Assembly (NCBI RefSeq): GCF_022180365.1
Contig: NZ_BQKV01000080.1
Span: forward strand, 1 to 38,645
Direction: 5' to 3'
DNA from: Faecalibacterium gallinarum
Lineage (GTDB): Bacteria > Bacillota > Clostridia > Oscillospirales > Ruminococcaceae
Length of the DNA: 38,645 nt
Positions 1-7,918 of this stretch are shown here, one piece after another (position 1 is the stretch's first letter; each line of letters starts with the position of its first letter). The position numbers were made by a program, and so were the translations under genes. The notes below the pieces were generated by a model. The model had not been told where the DNA came from and did no database searches. It saw nothing but the letters and a program-made list of their open reading frames with translations.

Positions 1-198
1 CGGGGAAACTGCTATGACAATGCTATGGCCGAGAATTTCTTTGGTATTCTGAAAACCGAATGCATTTACCGACAAAAGCTCAAAACGTTTCAGCAGGCCA
101 ACGACCTGATCGACGAATACATTCACTTCTATAACCACGAGCGGCTCCAAACAAAGACTGGCCTGGCTCCGCTCTCGCTTCGCCAGGCCAGTCTTTGA
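1..198 (+). CDS. IS3-family transposase OrfB, C-terminal part (partial at window edge)
   Basis: The last 65 residues of an IS3/IS150-type DDE transposase (rve integrase core) are present. The fragment carries the stretch YDNAMAENFFGILKTE, whose glutamate is the third catalytic acid of the DDE triad. It is followed by the family-typical YIHFYNHERLQTKTGLAP and a TGA stop at 196-198. The protein would cut and join element ends during transposition. The start is outside the window. The last 15 codons are part of a perfect inverted repeat (153-167 with 182-196). Confidence 0.9.
   Translation, partial: RGNCYDNAMAENFFGILKTECIYRQKLKTFQQANDLIDEYIHFYNHERLQTKTGLAPLSLRQASL
153..196 (+). repeat. 15-bp perfect inverted repeat at the end of the transposase gene
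   Basis: AAAGACTGGCCTGGC at 153-167 is matched by its exact reverse complement at 182-196, with a 14-nt loop. The right arm reaches the stop codon. The transcript would form a strong hairpin, perhaps a terminator or a block to read-through from the flank, although no long T run follows directly. Confidence 0.7.
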
Positions 199-301
199 TT
201 TGCTCGTTCTTACCCCTTGCAGGCCTCTTTTTTGTACTGTCCGCACAATATGGGGCGGTTCATTGTGCCTGGGGCGGGGGCTCCTTTTATTTGTTTGGGT
301 T

Positions 302-2107
302 TTACATCTTCTCGGGGACGTTGATCTTGAACATGGTCAGCACGTTGTGGATGATGTTCTTGACGCCGATGCAGAGAGCCAGACGGGCCTGCTGGACGGC
401 GGGGTCGGCGCCCTGGATGCGGCAGCTGCCGTAGAAGTGGTGGAACGCACCGGCCAGGTCGATGACAAAGCGATTGATCCGGCTGGGGTCGTACTTCTCG
501 GCGGCCATGACGATCTCCTGGGGGAAGGCAGCCAGCATCCGAATCAGCTCATCCTCGGCGGGCTCGGTCAGCAGGGCGGGGTTGACGCCCTCTTCGCCCC
601 CAAAGACCACCCCGTCGCTCTCCAGCTTTTTCAGGATGGAGCAGATCCGGGCGTGGGCGTACTGGACGTAGTAGACCGGGTTATCGTTGTCGGTCTTGAC
701 GGCCTGGTCCAGGTCGAAGTCGATGCCGCTGCCTGCGTCGTGCATATTGAAGAGGAACCGTGCGCTGTCGATGGGCACTTCCTCCAGCAGGTCGGTCAGG
801 GTGATGGCGTTGCCGGTCCGCTTGGACATCCGGACGGGCTGGCCGTCCTGCATCAGGTTGACCATCTGCATCAGGACCACGTCCAGCCGGCTGCCGTCCA
901 GGCCGATGGCGTCCATGGCGCCCTTCATCCGGGCCACGTGGCCGTGATGGTCGGCGCCCCAGACGTCGATGGCCTTGTCAAAGCCGCGGGTGGCCAGCTT
1001 GTTGTAGTGGTAGGCGATATCGGCGGCAAAGTAGGTGGGGATGCCGTTGGCACGGACCAGAACCTCGTCCTTGGCCTGCTCCTCCGAGCCGTCATCGGTC
1101 TTCTTCTTGTTGGCGGTGCCGTACTTCTCGGCATACTGGGCGCTGCGGTACATCACGGCGCCGTCCTCGGCCTTGTAGCAGGCGCCCTTCTCCAGCAGCA
1201 GATCCACCACCTGCTGAACTGCGCCCGACTCGTGCAGGGTGCTCTCGGGGAACCAGACGTCGTACTCGATCCGGTACTTGCCCAGATCCCGCTTCAGGGC
1301 GGCGATGTTCTTGGGCAGGGCGTAGCCCACCAGGGCATCCTTCAGGGCTGCGAAGCCCTCGCTCTCATAGAGGGCGTCCTCGGCCAGACCCTGGCAGGGG
1401 GCGACGTAGCGGTCGCCCTTCTTGTCGGCGAACTCCAGGGCCAGCACCTTGATGTCGCCGCCCTGGTAGCACTCCTTGGGCAGGGGATAGGCCTCCTCGC
1501 CACAGTAGTGCTGCAAATACCGGATGGCCAGGCTCTTGCCGAACTTCTGGATCTGGTTGCCCGCGTCGTTGATGTAGAACTCACGGGTCACGTCATAACC
1601 GGCCCAGTCCAGCACAGCGGCCAGGCAGTCGCCCAGAGCGCCGCCCCGGGCGTTGCCCATGTGCATGGGGCCGGTGGGGTTGGCGGAGACGAACTCCACG
1701 TTGTACTTTTTGCCCTGGCCGTAGTTGGTGCGGCCGTAGTGGGGGTTGGAGCAGGCGGCCAGCACCACCTTGCCCCAGAAGCTGGGGGCAAAGAACAGGT
1801 TGATGAAGCCGGGGCCGGCCACCTCGACCTTCTCAAAGCAGCTGCCGGACAGATCGGGCAGGTGGGCGGTGATGGCCTCGGCGATCATCTTGGGGGCCTT
1901 GTGCCAGGTGCGGGCGCCCGCCATGGCCAGGTTGGAGGCCACGTCGCCGTTCTTGGTGTCGGCGGGGATCTCCACGATAAAGGCGGGCAGCTCGGCGGCG
2001 GGCAGAGCGCCGGCCTCCATGGCGGCCTGGGCGGCCTGGGTCAGCAGGGCCCGGGCCTCGCTCAGGGCTGCCTGCCGGGGGTTGTAGTTTTCAAACAGTT
2101 CGTTCAT
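302..2107 (-). CDS. argS: arginyl-tRNA synthetase
   Basis: Class I aminoacyl-tRNA synthetase of 601 residues that charges tRNA-Arg with arginine in the cytosol. An N-terminal Add-1 type domain is followed by the catalytic Rossmann core, with the HIGH-like motif in SANPTGPMHMGNARGG and the KMSKS-like motif in RMSKRTGN. The C-terminal DALR anticodon-binding domain ends in the usual hydrophobic VLTMFKINVPEKM. The length is slightly over the bacterial norm. The ATG at 2107 is preceded by GAAAGGA. It is the last gene of a minus-strand cluster (ddl, murI, DUF1934, argS) and ends about 40 bp from an insertion sequence, with no clear terminator left. Confidence 0.97.
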   Translation of the reverse strand: MNELFENYNPRQAALSEARALLTQAAQAAMEAGALPAAELPAFIVEIPADTKNGDVASNLAMAGARTWHKAPKMIAEAITAHLPDLSGSCFEKVEVAGPGFINLFFAPSFWGKVVLAACSNPHYGRTNYGQGKKYNVEFVSANPTGPMHMGNARGGALGDCLAAVLDWAGYDVTREFYINDAGNQIQKFGKSLAIRYLQHYCGEEAYPLPKECYQGGDIKVLALEFADKKGDRYVAPCQGLAEDALYESEGFAALKDALVGYALPKNIAALKRDLGKYRIEYDVWFPESTLHESGAVQQVVDLLLEKGACYKAEDGAVMYRSAQYAEKYGTANKKKTDDGSEEQAKDEVLVRANGIPTYFAADIAYHYNKLATRGFDKAIDVWGADHHGHVARMKGAMDAIGLDGSRLDVVLMQMVNLMQDGQPVRMSKRTGNAITLTDLLEEVPIDSARFLFNMHDAGSGIDFDLDQAVKTDNDNPVYYVQYAHARICSILKKLESDGVVFGGEEGVNPALLTEPAEDELIRMLAAFPQEIVMAAEKYDPSRINRFVIDLAGAFHHFYGSCRIQGADPAVQQARLALCIGVKNIIHNVLTMFKINVPEKM

Positions 2108-2153
2108 GGGTCATAATCCTTTCTTCTATCCAAACCTTGTTCCATCCACGGGG

Positions 2154-2585
2154 TTAGTTTACGTGATTCACCGTGACTTCCAGGGAGTTTTGACTGATCA
2201 TGGCGGCGTTATCGGCGTCCAGCAGATAGCTGAACTTGGCGGTGCCGCCCTTTTCGCTCAGGTTGCAGACGATCTCGTCCGCCGTGACCCCCAGGGTCAC
2301 CGAGCCGTAGCCGGTCTCGTAGTGGCAGAGGTTCCGCCGCCCCTTTTCAATCACCAGCTGGGTGTGGGCAGGGCCTCGCCGGAGCAGCGCCACCCGGCTG
2401 GAATCCGCCGCCAGCTTGATGGTGGTCACACAGCCCGCGTACCCGGTGGTCTCGGTCTCATTATAGGTAATATAATAGCTGCCGCCCCGGGCCACAAAGC
2501 TGCCCCGGGTCATCAGCTCGACTTCCTGGCGGTCGTCGTCCTGGTCGATCCGGCTTTTGATGCGGATGATATAATCTTCCTTCAA
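2154..2585 (-). CDS. DUF1934 (YwiB-like) beta-barrel protein
   Basis: Protein of 143 residues matching the DUF1934/YwiB family by its opening (KEDYIIRIKSRI), the central YYITYNETETTGYAGCVTTIK strand region and its position directly upstream of argS, a common arrangement in Firmicutes. The family is a small lipocalin-like barrel of unknown function. The first codon appears to be TTG (2583-2585): the only nearby ATG, a few codons upstream, is in another frame and stops after four codons. AAGGA lies about 12 nt upstream, so translation may be weak or coupled to murI, whose stop is 18 nt away. Confidence 0.85.
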   Translation of the reverse strand: MKEDYIIRIKSRIDQDDDRQEVELMTRGSFVARGGSYYITYNETETTGYAGCVTTIKLAADSSRVALLRRGPAHTQLVIEKGRRNLCHYETGYGSVTLGVTADEIVCNLSEKGGTAKFSYLLDADNAAMISQNSLEVTVNHVN

Positions 2586-2602
2586 CGTCTTTTCATTCCT
2601 TG

Positions 2603-3427
2603 TCAGTATTTGTCAATGGCGATCTGCTCCACCTTGCCGCCCCGGTATTCCCCGAGGAACAGGTCGGCGGTCTGGGCGAAGCTGTCGGGGGTGTCGCTGA
2701 CGTAGTAGTGGGCCTGGCCCTCGGGGCGGCTGGCCCGCAGCCCCTTTTCTCCCAAAAGCTGTTCCAGATGGTGGGCGGCGGCCTGGCCGGGGTCCACCAG
2801 CGCCACCTGGGGGCCCATGTATTCGCCGATCATCCCCTTGATCAGGGGGTAGTGGGTGCAGCCCAGAATCAGGGTGTCCACCCCTGCTTCCCGGATGCCG
2901 GCCAGGTACTGCTCGATCACCAGTCGGGTGATCTGCTGGTGCTCGGGGGCGCTGCCGTCCACATAGCCGGCCTCCACCAGGGGCACAAAGAGGGGACAGG
3001 CCTGGGTGGCGATCTCTGCCCCCGGCACCAGCCGCCGCAGCAGGGTCTCGTAGCTGCGGGAGCGGATGGTGGCGGCGGTGCCGATGACACCGATCCGCCG
3101 GCTCCGGGTCAGGAACGCCGCTTCCCGGGCGGCGGCGGCTACCACTCCCAAAAAGGGCACCGGCAGCGCCTCGGCCTCGGCAGCGGGGTAGATGCTGGAG
3201 ACGGTGCCGCAGGCGGCCATGATGCACTTGACGTTCTGGGAGAGCAGGAACGCGATGTCCTGCCGGGCATACTGGAGGATGGTCTCGGGGCTCCGGCTGC
3301 CGTAGGGCACCCGGCCGGTGTCGCCAAAGTAGACGATGTTCTCGCTGGGCAGCCGCTTGCGCAGCTCCCGCACCCCGGTCAGGCCCCCCAGACCGCTGTC
3401 AAACACGCCGATGGGGCGGTTATCCAT
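2603..3427 (-). CDS. murI: glutamate racemase
   Basis: Asp/Glu racemase of 274 residues that converts L- to D-glutamate for peptidoglycan. It opens with the family signature IGVFDSGLGGLTG and has FGDTGRVPYGSRS. The two catalytic cysteines are in MAACGTVSS and LGCTHYPL. The residue after the first cysteine is Gly where most racemases have Asn (CNTA). The start overlaps the end of ddl by 8 bp, so the two D-amino-acid genes are probably translationally coupled. Both supply precursors for the same muropeptide pathway. Confidence 0.95.
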   Translation of the reverse strand: MDNRPIGVFDSGLGGLTGVRELRKRLPSENIVYFGDTGRVPYGSRSPETILQYARQDIAFLLSQNVKCIMAACGTVSSIYPAAEAEALPVPFLGVVAAAAREAAFLTRSRRIGVIGTAATIRSRSYETLLRRLVPGAEIATQACPLFVPLVEAGYVDGSAPEHQQITRLVIEQYLAGIREAGVDTLILGCTHYPLIKGMIGEYMGPQVALVDPGQAAAHHLEQLLGEKGLRASRPEGQAHYYVSDTPDSFAQTADLFLGEYRGGKVEQIAIDKY

Positions 3428-4529
3428 GGTTCGGCACCGCCCTTTCCAGCGCCAGGGCGATCAGGCGGTCGATCAGCTGGGGGACGGGCAGGCCGTCGTG
3501 CTCCATCAGCTTCGGATACATGCTGATGGGGGTGAAGCCGGGCAGGGTGTTGATCTCGTTGATGAGCACCCGGCCGGTGCCCCGCTCCACGAAGAAGTCA
3601 CACCGGGCCAGGCCCTCGCAGCCCAGGGCGGTATAGGCCTTGACGGCGTAGTCCTTCACCTCGTCCAGCTTTTCCTCCGACAGGCGGGCCGGGATCACCA
3701 CCTGGCTGACGCCGTTCTTGTACTTGTCGTCGTAGGTGTAGAACTCGGCCCCTGCCAGGATCTCACCCGGGCGGGTGGAGACGGCGGGCTCGGAGCCGAT
3801 GACGGCGCACTCCACTTCCTGGCCGTCCACAAAGGACTCGAACACCAGCTTTTTGTCGTGGACGAGGGCCAGATCAATGGCAGCTTTCAGCTCCTCAGCG
3901 TTGGCGGCCTTGGAAATGCCCACGCTGGAGCCCGCGTTGGCGGGTTTTACAAAGATAGGGTAGCCCAGTTTCTCCTCCAGCTGGGCCCGGATGCCCTCCG
4001 GGTCGGCCTGGAGCTGCCACCGGGTGAAGGACAGCCAGGGGCAGTGGGGGACGCCGCCCTGCTCAAAGAGGGCGTTGGCCACCGCCTTGTCCATGCAGGC
4101 CGCGCTGGCCAGCACGCCGCAGCCCACATAGGGGATGCCCGCCAGCTCCAAAAGGCCCTGGACGGTGCCGTCCTCGCCCCACAGGCCGTGCAGGGCCGGG
4201 ATCACCGCGTCCACATGGAGTTTTTCCACCTGGCCCGAGGGGGTGAAGAGGATCATCCCATGGTCGGCCCGGTCGGGGCTGATGACGCAGGGCATATTGG
4301 TGGCCAGCTCTTCCCAGCTGCCGTCGGCCATCTGGGCCGAGGTGGCCTCGGTGTACAGCCAGCGGCCCTCCTTGGTGATGCCGATCTTCAGCAGCTCGTA
4401 TTTCTCAGGGTCGATGTGGTCCACAAAGGTGCCGGCGGACACGCGGCTGACCTCGTGCTCGCTGGACATACCGCCGAACAGAAGGGCCACGCACAGCGGG
4501 TGGCCGGATTGTGCTTGTTCTAATGCCAT
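3420..4529 (-). CDS. ddl: D-alanine--D-alanine ligase
   Basis: ATP-grasp ligase of 369 residues that joins two D-alanines for the peptidoglycan stem peptide. Visible are the N-terminal LLFGGMSSEHEVS, HGLWGEDGTVQGLLELAGIPYVG, the ATP-grasp FVKPANAGSSVGISK and the metal/substrate site NEINTLPGFTP. The omega loop reads TYDDKYKNG, with the Tyr typical of D-Ala-D-Ala enzymes rather than the VanA-type His of D-Ala-D-Lac ligases, so vancomycin resistance is not indicated. It is the first gene of the minus-strand cluster, and a promoter-like pair lies at 4593-4621. Confidence 0.95.
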   Translation of the reverse strand: MALEQAQSGHPLCVALLFGGMSSEHEVSRVSAGTFVDHIDPEKYELLKIGITKEGRWLYTEATSAQMADGSWEELATNMPCVISPDRADHGMILFTPSGQVEKLHVDAVIPALHGLWGEDGTVQGLLELAGIPYVGCGVLASAACMDKAVANALFEQGGVPHCPWLSFTRWQLQADPEGIRAQLEEKLGYPIFVKPANAGSSVGISKAANAEELKAAIDLALVHDKKLVFESFVDGQEVECAVIGSEPAVSTRPGEILAGAEFYTYDDKYKNGVSQVVIPARLSEEKLDEVKDYAVKAYTALGCEGLARCDFFVERGTGRVLINEINTLPGFTPISMYPKLMEHDGLPVPQLIDRLIALALERAVPNHG

Positions 4530-4592
4530 AATCTCTCTACACTCCTATTATCTATAAGCCCGGCATACTGCCGACAGTTCATAAGTACGACC

Positions 4593-4621
4593 ACTATACC
4601 ATAAAAATACCTTTGTTTCCA
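4593..4621 (-). promoter_or_regulatory. promoter of the ddl-murI-argS cluster
   Basis: On the minus strand, TGGAAA (4616-4621) and TATAGT (4593-4598) are 17 nt apart, about 60 nt upstream of ddl. The -35 box is poor. It is divergent from the ribosomal cluster promoter. Confidence 0.5.
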
Positions 4622-4683
4622 CTGTCAGAGAGAAGTTTGCCGCCCTGACGCAGAAAAAAATCAGAAAATCGGTAAAATTGAGC

Positions 4684-4712
4684 TTGACGGATGGAAAAGT
4701 GCGTGGTAAAAT
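4684..4712 (+). promoter_or_regulatory. promoter of the rpmG-secE-nusG-rplK-rplA cluster
   Basis: TTGACG (4684-4689) and TAAAAT (4707-4712) are separated by exactly 17 nt. This is a strong housekeeping promoter about 100 nt upstream of rpmG. Confidence 0.85.
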
Positions 4713-4816
4713 GATATCACCTCTTTTGCGGGGGTTATTAAGTGCGCCTGTTTTTGCGGGCCGCCCTGCAAGCCGAGGGAGGTTCAGAACAACCGTTATA
4801 ATGGAGGTGTCAACAA

Positions 4817-4966
4817 ATGACAGTGAAAATCACTCTCGCCTGCACCGAGTGCAAGCAGCGCAATTACAACACCACGAAGAACAAGAAGAACAACCCTGAT
4901 CGTCTCGAGATGAAGAAGTACTGCCGCTTCTGCAAGAAGCACACGGTTCATCGCGAAACCAAGTAA
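4817..4966 (+). CDS. rpmG: 50S ribosomal protein L33
   Basis: Protein of 49 residues starting [17 protein letters not shown] and ending [14 protein letters not shown]. It keeps both zinc-binding pairs (CTEC and CRFC), so it is the zinc-containing form of L33. GGAGGT at 4803-4808 lies 8 nt upstream of the ATG. It is followed within 17 nt by secE, the usual order in Firmicutes. Confidence 0.95.
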   Translation: MTVKITLACTECKQRNYNTTKNKKNNPDRLEMKKYCRFCKKHTVHRETK

Positions 4967-4983
4967 GAAAGGCGGACGGCAAT

Positions 4984-5235
4984 ATGGCAGACAAAACCGA
5001 GAAAACACCGGGCTTTGTGGCCAGAATGAAGGCTGCTGTCAAAAACTTCTTCGGCGGCATCGCGAAGTTTGTCCGCGATACCAAGAACGAGCTGAAGAAG
5101 GTCGTCTGGCCCTCCAAGGCCGACGTCAAGACCAACACCCTGGTGGTGCTGGTGGTGGTAGCCATCGCAGCTGTCGTGATGATCGTTCTGGATGCTGTCT
5201 TCGGCGGCATCCTGGGCCTGATCATCGGCGCTTAA
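4984..5235 (+). CDS. secE: preprotein translocase subunit SecE
   Basis: Protein of 83 residues. A charged N-terminus is followed by the SecE signature FVRDTKNELKKVVWPSKADV and one membrane helix (TLVVLVVVAIAAVVMIVLDAVFGGIL). SecE clamps the SecY channel of the Sec translocon. It lies between rpmG and nusG, as in most Firmicutes. The N-terminus is slightly longer than in the shortest clostridial versions. Confidence 0.95.
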   Translation: MADKTEKTPGFVARMKAAVKNFFGGIAKFVRDTKNELKKVVWPSKADVKTNTLVVLVVVAIAAVVMIVLDAVFGGILGLIIGA

Positions 5236-5266
5236 AGCATCTTGAGGAAACGGAGGCAGACCTAAA

Positions 5267-5797
5267 ATGGAAGAACAGTCCAATGAAGCCCTCTGGTATG
5301 TCGTGCATACCTATTCCGGCTACGAGAATAAAGTGGCAACGGACCTTCAGACCATGGTGGAAAACCGCCGCCTGCAGGATCTGATCTGCGACATCAAGGT
5401 CCCTGTTGAAATGGTGCCCGAGATCAAGGACGGCAAAGAACGCCTGGTGGAGCGGAAACTGTTCCCCGGCTACGTTCTGGTCAAGATGGTTATGAACGAC
5501 GACACCTGGTATGTTGTGCGGAACACCCGCGGCTGCACCGGTTTCGTCGGCCCGGCTTCCAAGCCGGTCCCCCTGACCCCTGAGGAAGTCGAGAAGATGG
5601 GCGTGGAGTCGCAGGCCCCGCTGACCGTGGATTTCAAGGTCGGCGACAATGTGCAGATCACGTCCGGCCCCCTGGAAGGCTTTATGGGCCTGGTGGAGGC
5701 CATCGACACCGAGAGCTTCAAAGTCAAGCTCAAGGTGAACATGTTCGGGCGCGAGACCCCCGCCGAGGTGGATATCGCGCAGGTTGAGCTGCCGTAA
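5267..5797 (+). CDS. nusG: transcription termination/antitermination protein NusG
   Basis: NusG of 176 residues. The N-terminal NGN domain opens with ALWYVVHTYSGYENKVA and contains RKLFPGYVLVKM, the RNA-polymerase-binding face. The C-terminal KOW domain is in FKVGDNVQITSGPLEGFMG. It tunes pausing and couples transcription with translation. The ATG at 5267 follows GGAGGC. The 130-nt gap to rplK holds an L1-type leader. Confidence 0.96.
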   Translation: MEEQSNEALWYVVHTYSGYENKVATDLQTMVENRRLQDLICDIKVPVEMVPEIKDGKERLVERKLFPGYVLVKMVMNDDTWYVVRNTRGCTGFVGPASKPVPLTPEEVEKMGVESQAPLTVDFKVGDNVQITSGPLEGFMGLVEAIDTESFKVKLKVNMFGRETPAEVDIAQVELP

Positions 5798-5866
5798 CGC
5801 GCGGCAGGTAGTTTATCAAGGTAAGACCGCATGCGGTTCTTATAGAGCGTGTTTTCGGACATGCTC

Positions 5867-5903
5867 GTGGGAGGCTCGCAGACAGCGGGCCGCAACTCAC
5901 CAC
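5867..5903 (+). promoter_or_regulatory. L1-binding leader upstream of rplK
   Basis: The RNA folds as GUGG (5867-5870) with CCAC (5900-5903), enclosing a 7-bp helix GGCTCGC (5873-5879) with GCGGGCC (5885-5891) and an asymmetric loop of GA opposite GCAACTCA. The GGUGGGAGGC-like core resembles the helix 77 region of 23S rRNA that L1 binds. L1 autoregulation of its operon through such mimics is established in bacteria. The assignment here rests on structure seen by eye. Confidence 0.7.
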
Positions 5904-5926
5904 AGATTTTTGGAGGTGCATTTATC

Positions 5927-6352
5927 ATGGCACAGAAAGTAACTGGCTACATTAAGCTGCAAATCGAGGCCGGCAAGGCGACTCCGGCTCCTCCTGTTGG
6001 TCCCGCTCTGGGCCAGAAGGGCGTCAACATCATGGCGTTCACCAAGGAGTTCAACGAGCGTACCAAGAACCAGATGGGTTATGTCATCCCCGTCGTCATC
6101 ACCGTTTACGCCGACCGCTCCTTCAGCTTCATCACCAAGACTCCCCCGGCTGCTGTCCTGATCAAGAAGGCTGCCGGCCTCACCACGGCTTCCGGCAAGC
6201 CCAACAAGGACAAGGTTGGTTCTCTGACCGCCGCACAGGTTGAGGAGATCGCAAAGACCAAGATGCCCGACCTGAACGCTGCTTCTCTCGAGGCTGCGTG
6301 CAGCATGATCCGTGGCACCTGCCGCAGCATGGGCGTCACCGTCGAAGGCTGA
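5927..6352 (+). CDS. rplK: 50S ribosomal protein L11
   Basis: L11 of 141 residues, starting [34 protein letters not shown], with the proline-rich N-terminal domain that contacts the GTPase centre and thiostrepton site. The C-terminal RNA-binding domain ends in [12 protein letters not shown]. The frame is open upstream to 5849, but that part falls in the L1 leader and lacks a ribosome site. The ATG at 5927 has GGAGG about 9 nt upstream and gives the family's normal length. Confidence 0.96.
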   Translation: MAQKVTGYIKLQIEAGKATPAPPVGPALGQKGVNIMAFTKEFNERTKNQMGYVIPVVITVYADRSFSFITKTPPAAVLIKKAAGLTTASGKPNKDKVGSLTAAQVEEIAKTKMPDLNAASLEAACSMIRGTCRSMGVTVEG

Positions 6353-6362
6353 GACACAAACA

Positions 6363-6392
6363 GTGGGAGGGCGTAACCGCCCGCAAGACCAC
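6363..6392 (+). promoter_or_regulatory. second L1-binding leader, upstream of rplA
   Basis: GUGG (6363-6366) pairs with CCAC (6389-6392), enclosing GGGCG (6369-6373) with CGCCC (6378-6382) and a TAAC loop. The internal loop is GA opposite GCAAGA, the same arrangement as the leader before rplK, and GA/GCAA are shared. It lies 16 nt before the rplA start and overlaps the approach to its ribosome site. Confidence 0.7.
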
Positions 6393-6408
6393 ATAGGAGG
6401 ATATACGA

Positions 6409-7101
6409 ATGAAACACGGCAAGCATTATGTCGACGCTGCCAAGCAGGTCGATTCTACCAAAGTGTACGATGTGAACGAGGCGCTGGAGCTGGCTTGCAA
6501 GATCGCTTCCGCCAAGTTCGACGAGACCGTTGAGCTGCACGTCCGCCTGGGCGTTGACGGCCGTCACGCTGACCAGCAGGTCCGCGGCGCCGTCGTCCTG
6601 CCCAACGGCACCGGCAAGACCGTCCGCGTCTGCGCCATCGCCAAGGGCCCCGCTGCTTCTGCTGCAGAGGCAGCCGGCGCTGATATCGTGGGCGACGACG
6701 AGCTGATCACCCGCATCGCCGGCGGCTTCATGGATTTCGACGTTGTCGTTACCACCCCCGACATGATGGGCAAGGTCGGCCGCCTCGGTAAGATCCTCGG
6801 ACCTCGCGGCCTGATGCCCAACCCCAAGGCTGGCACCGTGACCCCCGACCTGGCCAAGGCTGTCAAGGAGGCTAAGGCTGGTAAGATCGAGTACCGTCTG
6901 GACAAGCAGAACATCATCCATGTGCCCGTGGGCAAGGCTTCCTTCGGCGCTGAGAAGCTGTTCACCAACCTGGACACCGTCATGGAGGCTATCGCTAAGG
7001 CGAAGCCCGCCGCCGCCAAGGGCACCTACTTCAAGAGCGCAACCATCGCCACCACCATGGGCCCTGGCATCCGCCTGAACACCCTGAAGTACGGCGTCTG
7101 A
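6409..7101 (+). CDS. rplA: 50S ribosomal protein L1
   Basis: L1 of 230 residues, starting [29 protein letters not shown], with the family's [25 protein letters not shown] and ending [15 protein letters not shown]. It forms the L1 stalk of the large subunit and represses its own mRNA. GGAGG lies just upstream of the ATG. Two RNA elements in this cluster resemble its rRNA site (5867-5903, 6363-6392), so feedback control is likely. Confidence 0.97.
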   Translation: MKHGKHYVDAAKQVDSTKVYDVNEALELACKIASAKFDETVELHVRLGVDGRHADQQVRGAVVLPNGTGKTVRVCAIAKGPAASAAEAAGADIVGDDELITRIAGGFMDFDVVVTTPDMMGKVGRLGKILGPRGLMPNPKAGTVTPDLAKAVKEAKAGKIEYRLDKQNIIHVPVGKASFGAEKLFTNLDTVMEAIAKAKPAAAKGTYFKSATIATTMGPGIRLNTLKYGV

Positions 7102-7128
7102 TTTTAGCAAAAAAATCAGAAAAACTAC

Positions 7129-7157
7129 TTGACAAACCCGCGTTTCTGCGGTAAAAT
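7129..7157 (+). promoter_or_regulatory. promoter of rplJ-rplL
   Basis: TTGACA (7129-7134) and TAAAAT (7152-7157) are 17 nt apart, giving rplJ-rplL its own start separate from rplK-rplA. A weak hairpin without a T run spans the rplA stop just upstream (CTGATTTT at 7098-7105 with AAAATCAG at 7112-7119). Confidence 0.85.
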
Positions 7158-7164
7158 ATCGTTG

Positions 7165-7282
7165 CTGTTTTTAAGACAGCAGGCGCTGGAGTCCAGTGTA
7201 AAGTTGATCCGCCTGCCGAGAAACGCGTAAAGTTGTTTTATGCCTCTCTCTCGGCCTCAGTGCGCGGGAGAGAGGCTTTTTT
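7165..7282 (+). promoter_or_regulatory. L10 leader with intrinsic attenuator
   Basis: A leader of about 170 nt precedes rplJ. It ends in a perfect 9-bp terminator stem, GCCTCTCTC (7242-7250) with GAGAGAGGC (7268-7276), followed by TTTTTT. Upstream are the repeated motif GTAAAGTTG (7199-7207 and 7227-7235) and paired segments. This matches the L10(L12)4-bound leader of Firmicutes rplJ, where excess L10-L12 favours termination. Family assignment is by position and layout. Confidence 0.75.
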
Positions 7283-7330
7283 GCTGCTCCGGCTTTTGAT
7301 AGAGATGTTTTGAAACGAGGTGAAACCGAA

Positions 7331-7846
7331 ATGCCCAGTGCAAAGATTCTTTCTGAAAAGCAGGCGTATGTCGCTGATCTGAAGGCTAAGTTTGACAATG
7401 CGGTTTCCGGCTGTGTGGTTGCTTACGGCGGTATCAACGTCGAGAATGACACCAAGCTGCGTAAGGAGCTGCGTGAGGCAGGCGTCGAGTATATGGTTGT
7501 GAAGAACACCATGCTGCGTCTGGCTGTCAAGGGTACCTCCGTCGAGGGCCTGACCGAGAACTTCACCGGCGACACCGCTGTCGCATTCGCTCACGCTGAG
7601 GATCCCATGGCTGCCGCCCGTATCCTGTGCAAGTACCAGGACGGCGACAAGTCCAAGAAGTTCGTCGTCAAGGGCGGCTTCCTGGAGGGCAAGGTCCTGA
7701 GCGCTGCTGAGACCAACGCCATCGCCAAGCTGCCCGGCCGCGAAGGCATGCTGTCCATGTTTGCAGGCGCCCTCACCAGCACCCTGTCTGGTCTGGCTGT
7801 TGCTATGCAGGCTTTTGTCGACAAGCAGGAGGAGCCCGCTGCTTGA
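7331..7846 (+). CDS. rplJ: 50S ribosomal protein L10
   Basis: L10 of 171 residues. The start at MPSAKILSEKQAYVADLKAKF has GAGGTG about 10 nt upstream; an in-frame codon at 7310 lacks one. The N-terminal rRNA-binding domain includes YMVVKNTMLRLAVKGT, and a C-terminal helix (ALTSTLSGLAVAMQAFVDKQEE) carries the L7/L12 dimers. It is paired with rplL downstream and probably controlled by the attenuator at 7242-7282. Confidence 0.96.
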   Translation: MPSAKILSEKQAYVADLKAKFDNAVSGCVVAYGGINVENDTKLRKELREAGVEYMVVKNTMLRLAVKGTSVEGLTENFTGDTAVAFAHAEDPMAAARILCKYQDGDKSKKFVVKGGFLEGKVLSAAETNAIAKLPGREGMLSMFAGALTSTLSGLAVAMQAFVDKQEEPAA

Positions 7847-7918
7847 TTGCAGTGTGACTCTTAACACAAAACGAAATTCATCCCACACAAAAATAACTGA
7901 TATTGGAGGGTTATTACC

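Larger units (their letters stand above)
1..262 (+). mobile_element. 3' end of an IS3-family (IS150-like) insertion sequence
   Basis: The window opens inside an insertion sequence. The reading frame 1-198 is the end of an IS3-family transposase, and a probable right terminal inverted repeat follows at 233-262, starting TGTACTGTCCGC and ending GGGGCGGTTCA. IS3-group elements end in TG...CA, which fits. The left end is outside the window, so the repeat is inferred from its form and position. The element stops about 40 bp from the stop codon of argS, so it may have displaced that operon's terminator. Confidence 0.7.

Noticed and set aside
200-2116. 638-residue open frame on the plus strand opposite argS
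   Set aside because: It is the antisense shadow of argS in GC-rich DNA: low-complexity Gly/Val/Leu/His composition, no ribosome site and no domain.
3420-4529. VanA/VanB-type D-Ala-D-Lac ligase
   Set aside because: The omega loop has the Tyr of D-Ala-D-Ala enzymes (DDKYKNG), and there are no vanH, vanX or vanRS genes nearby.
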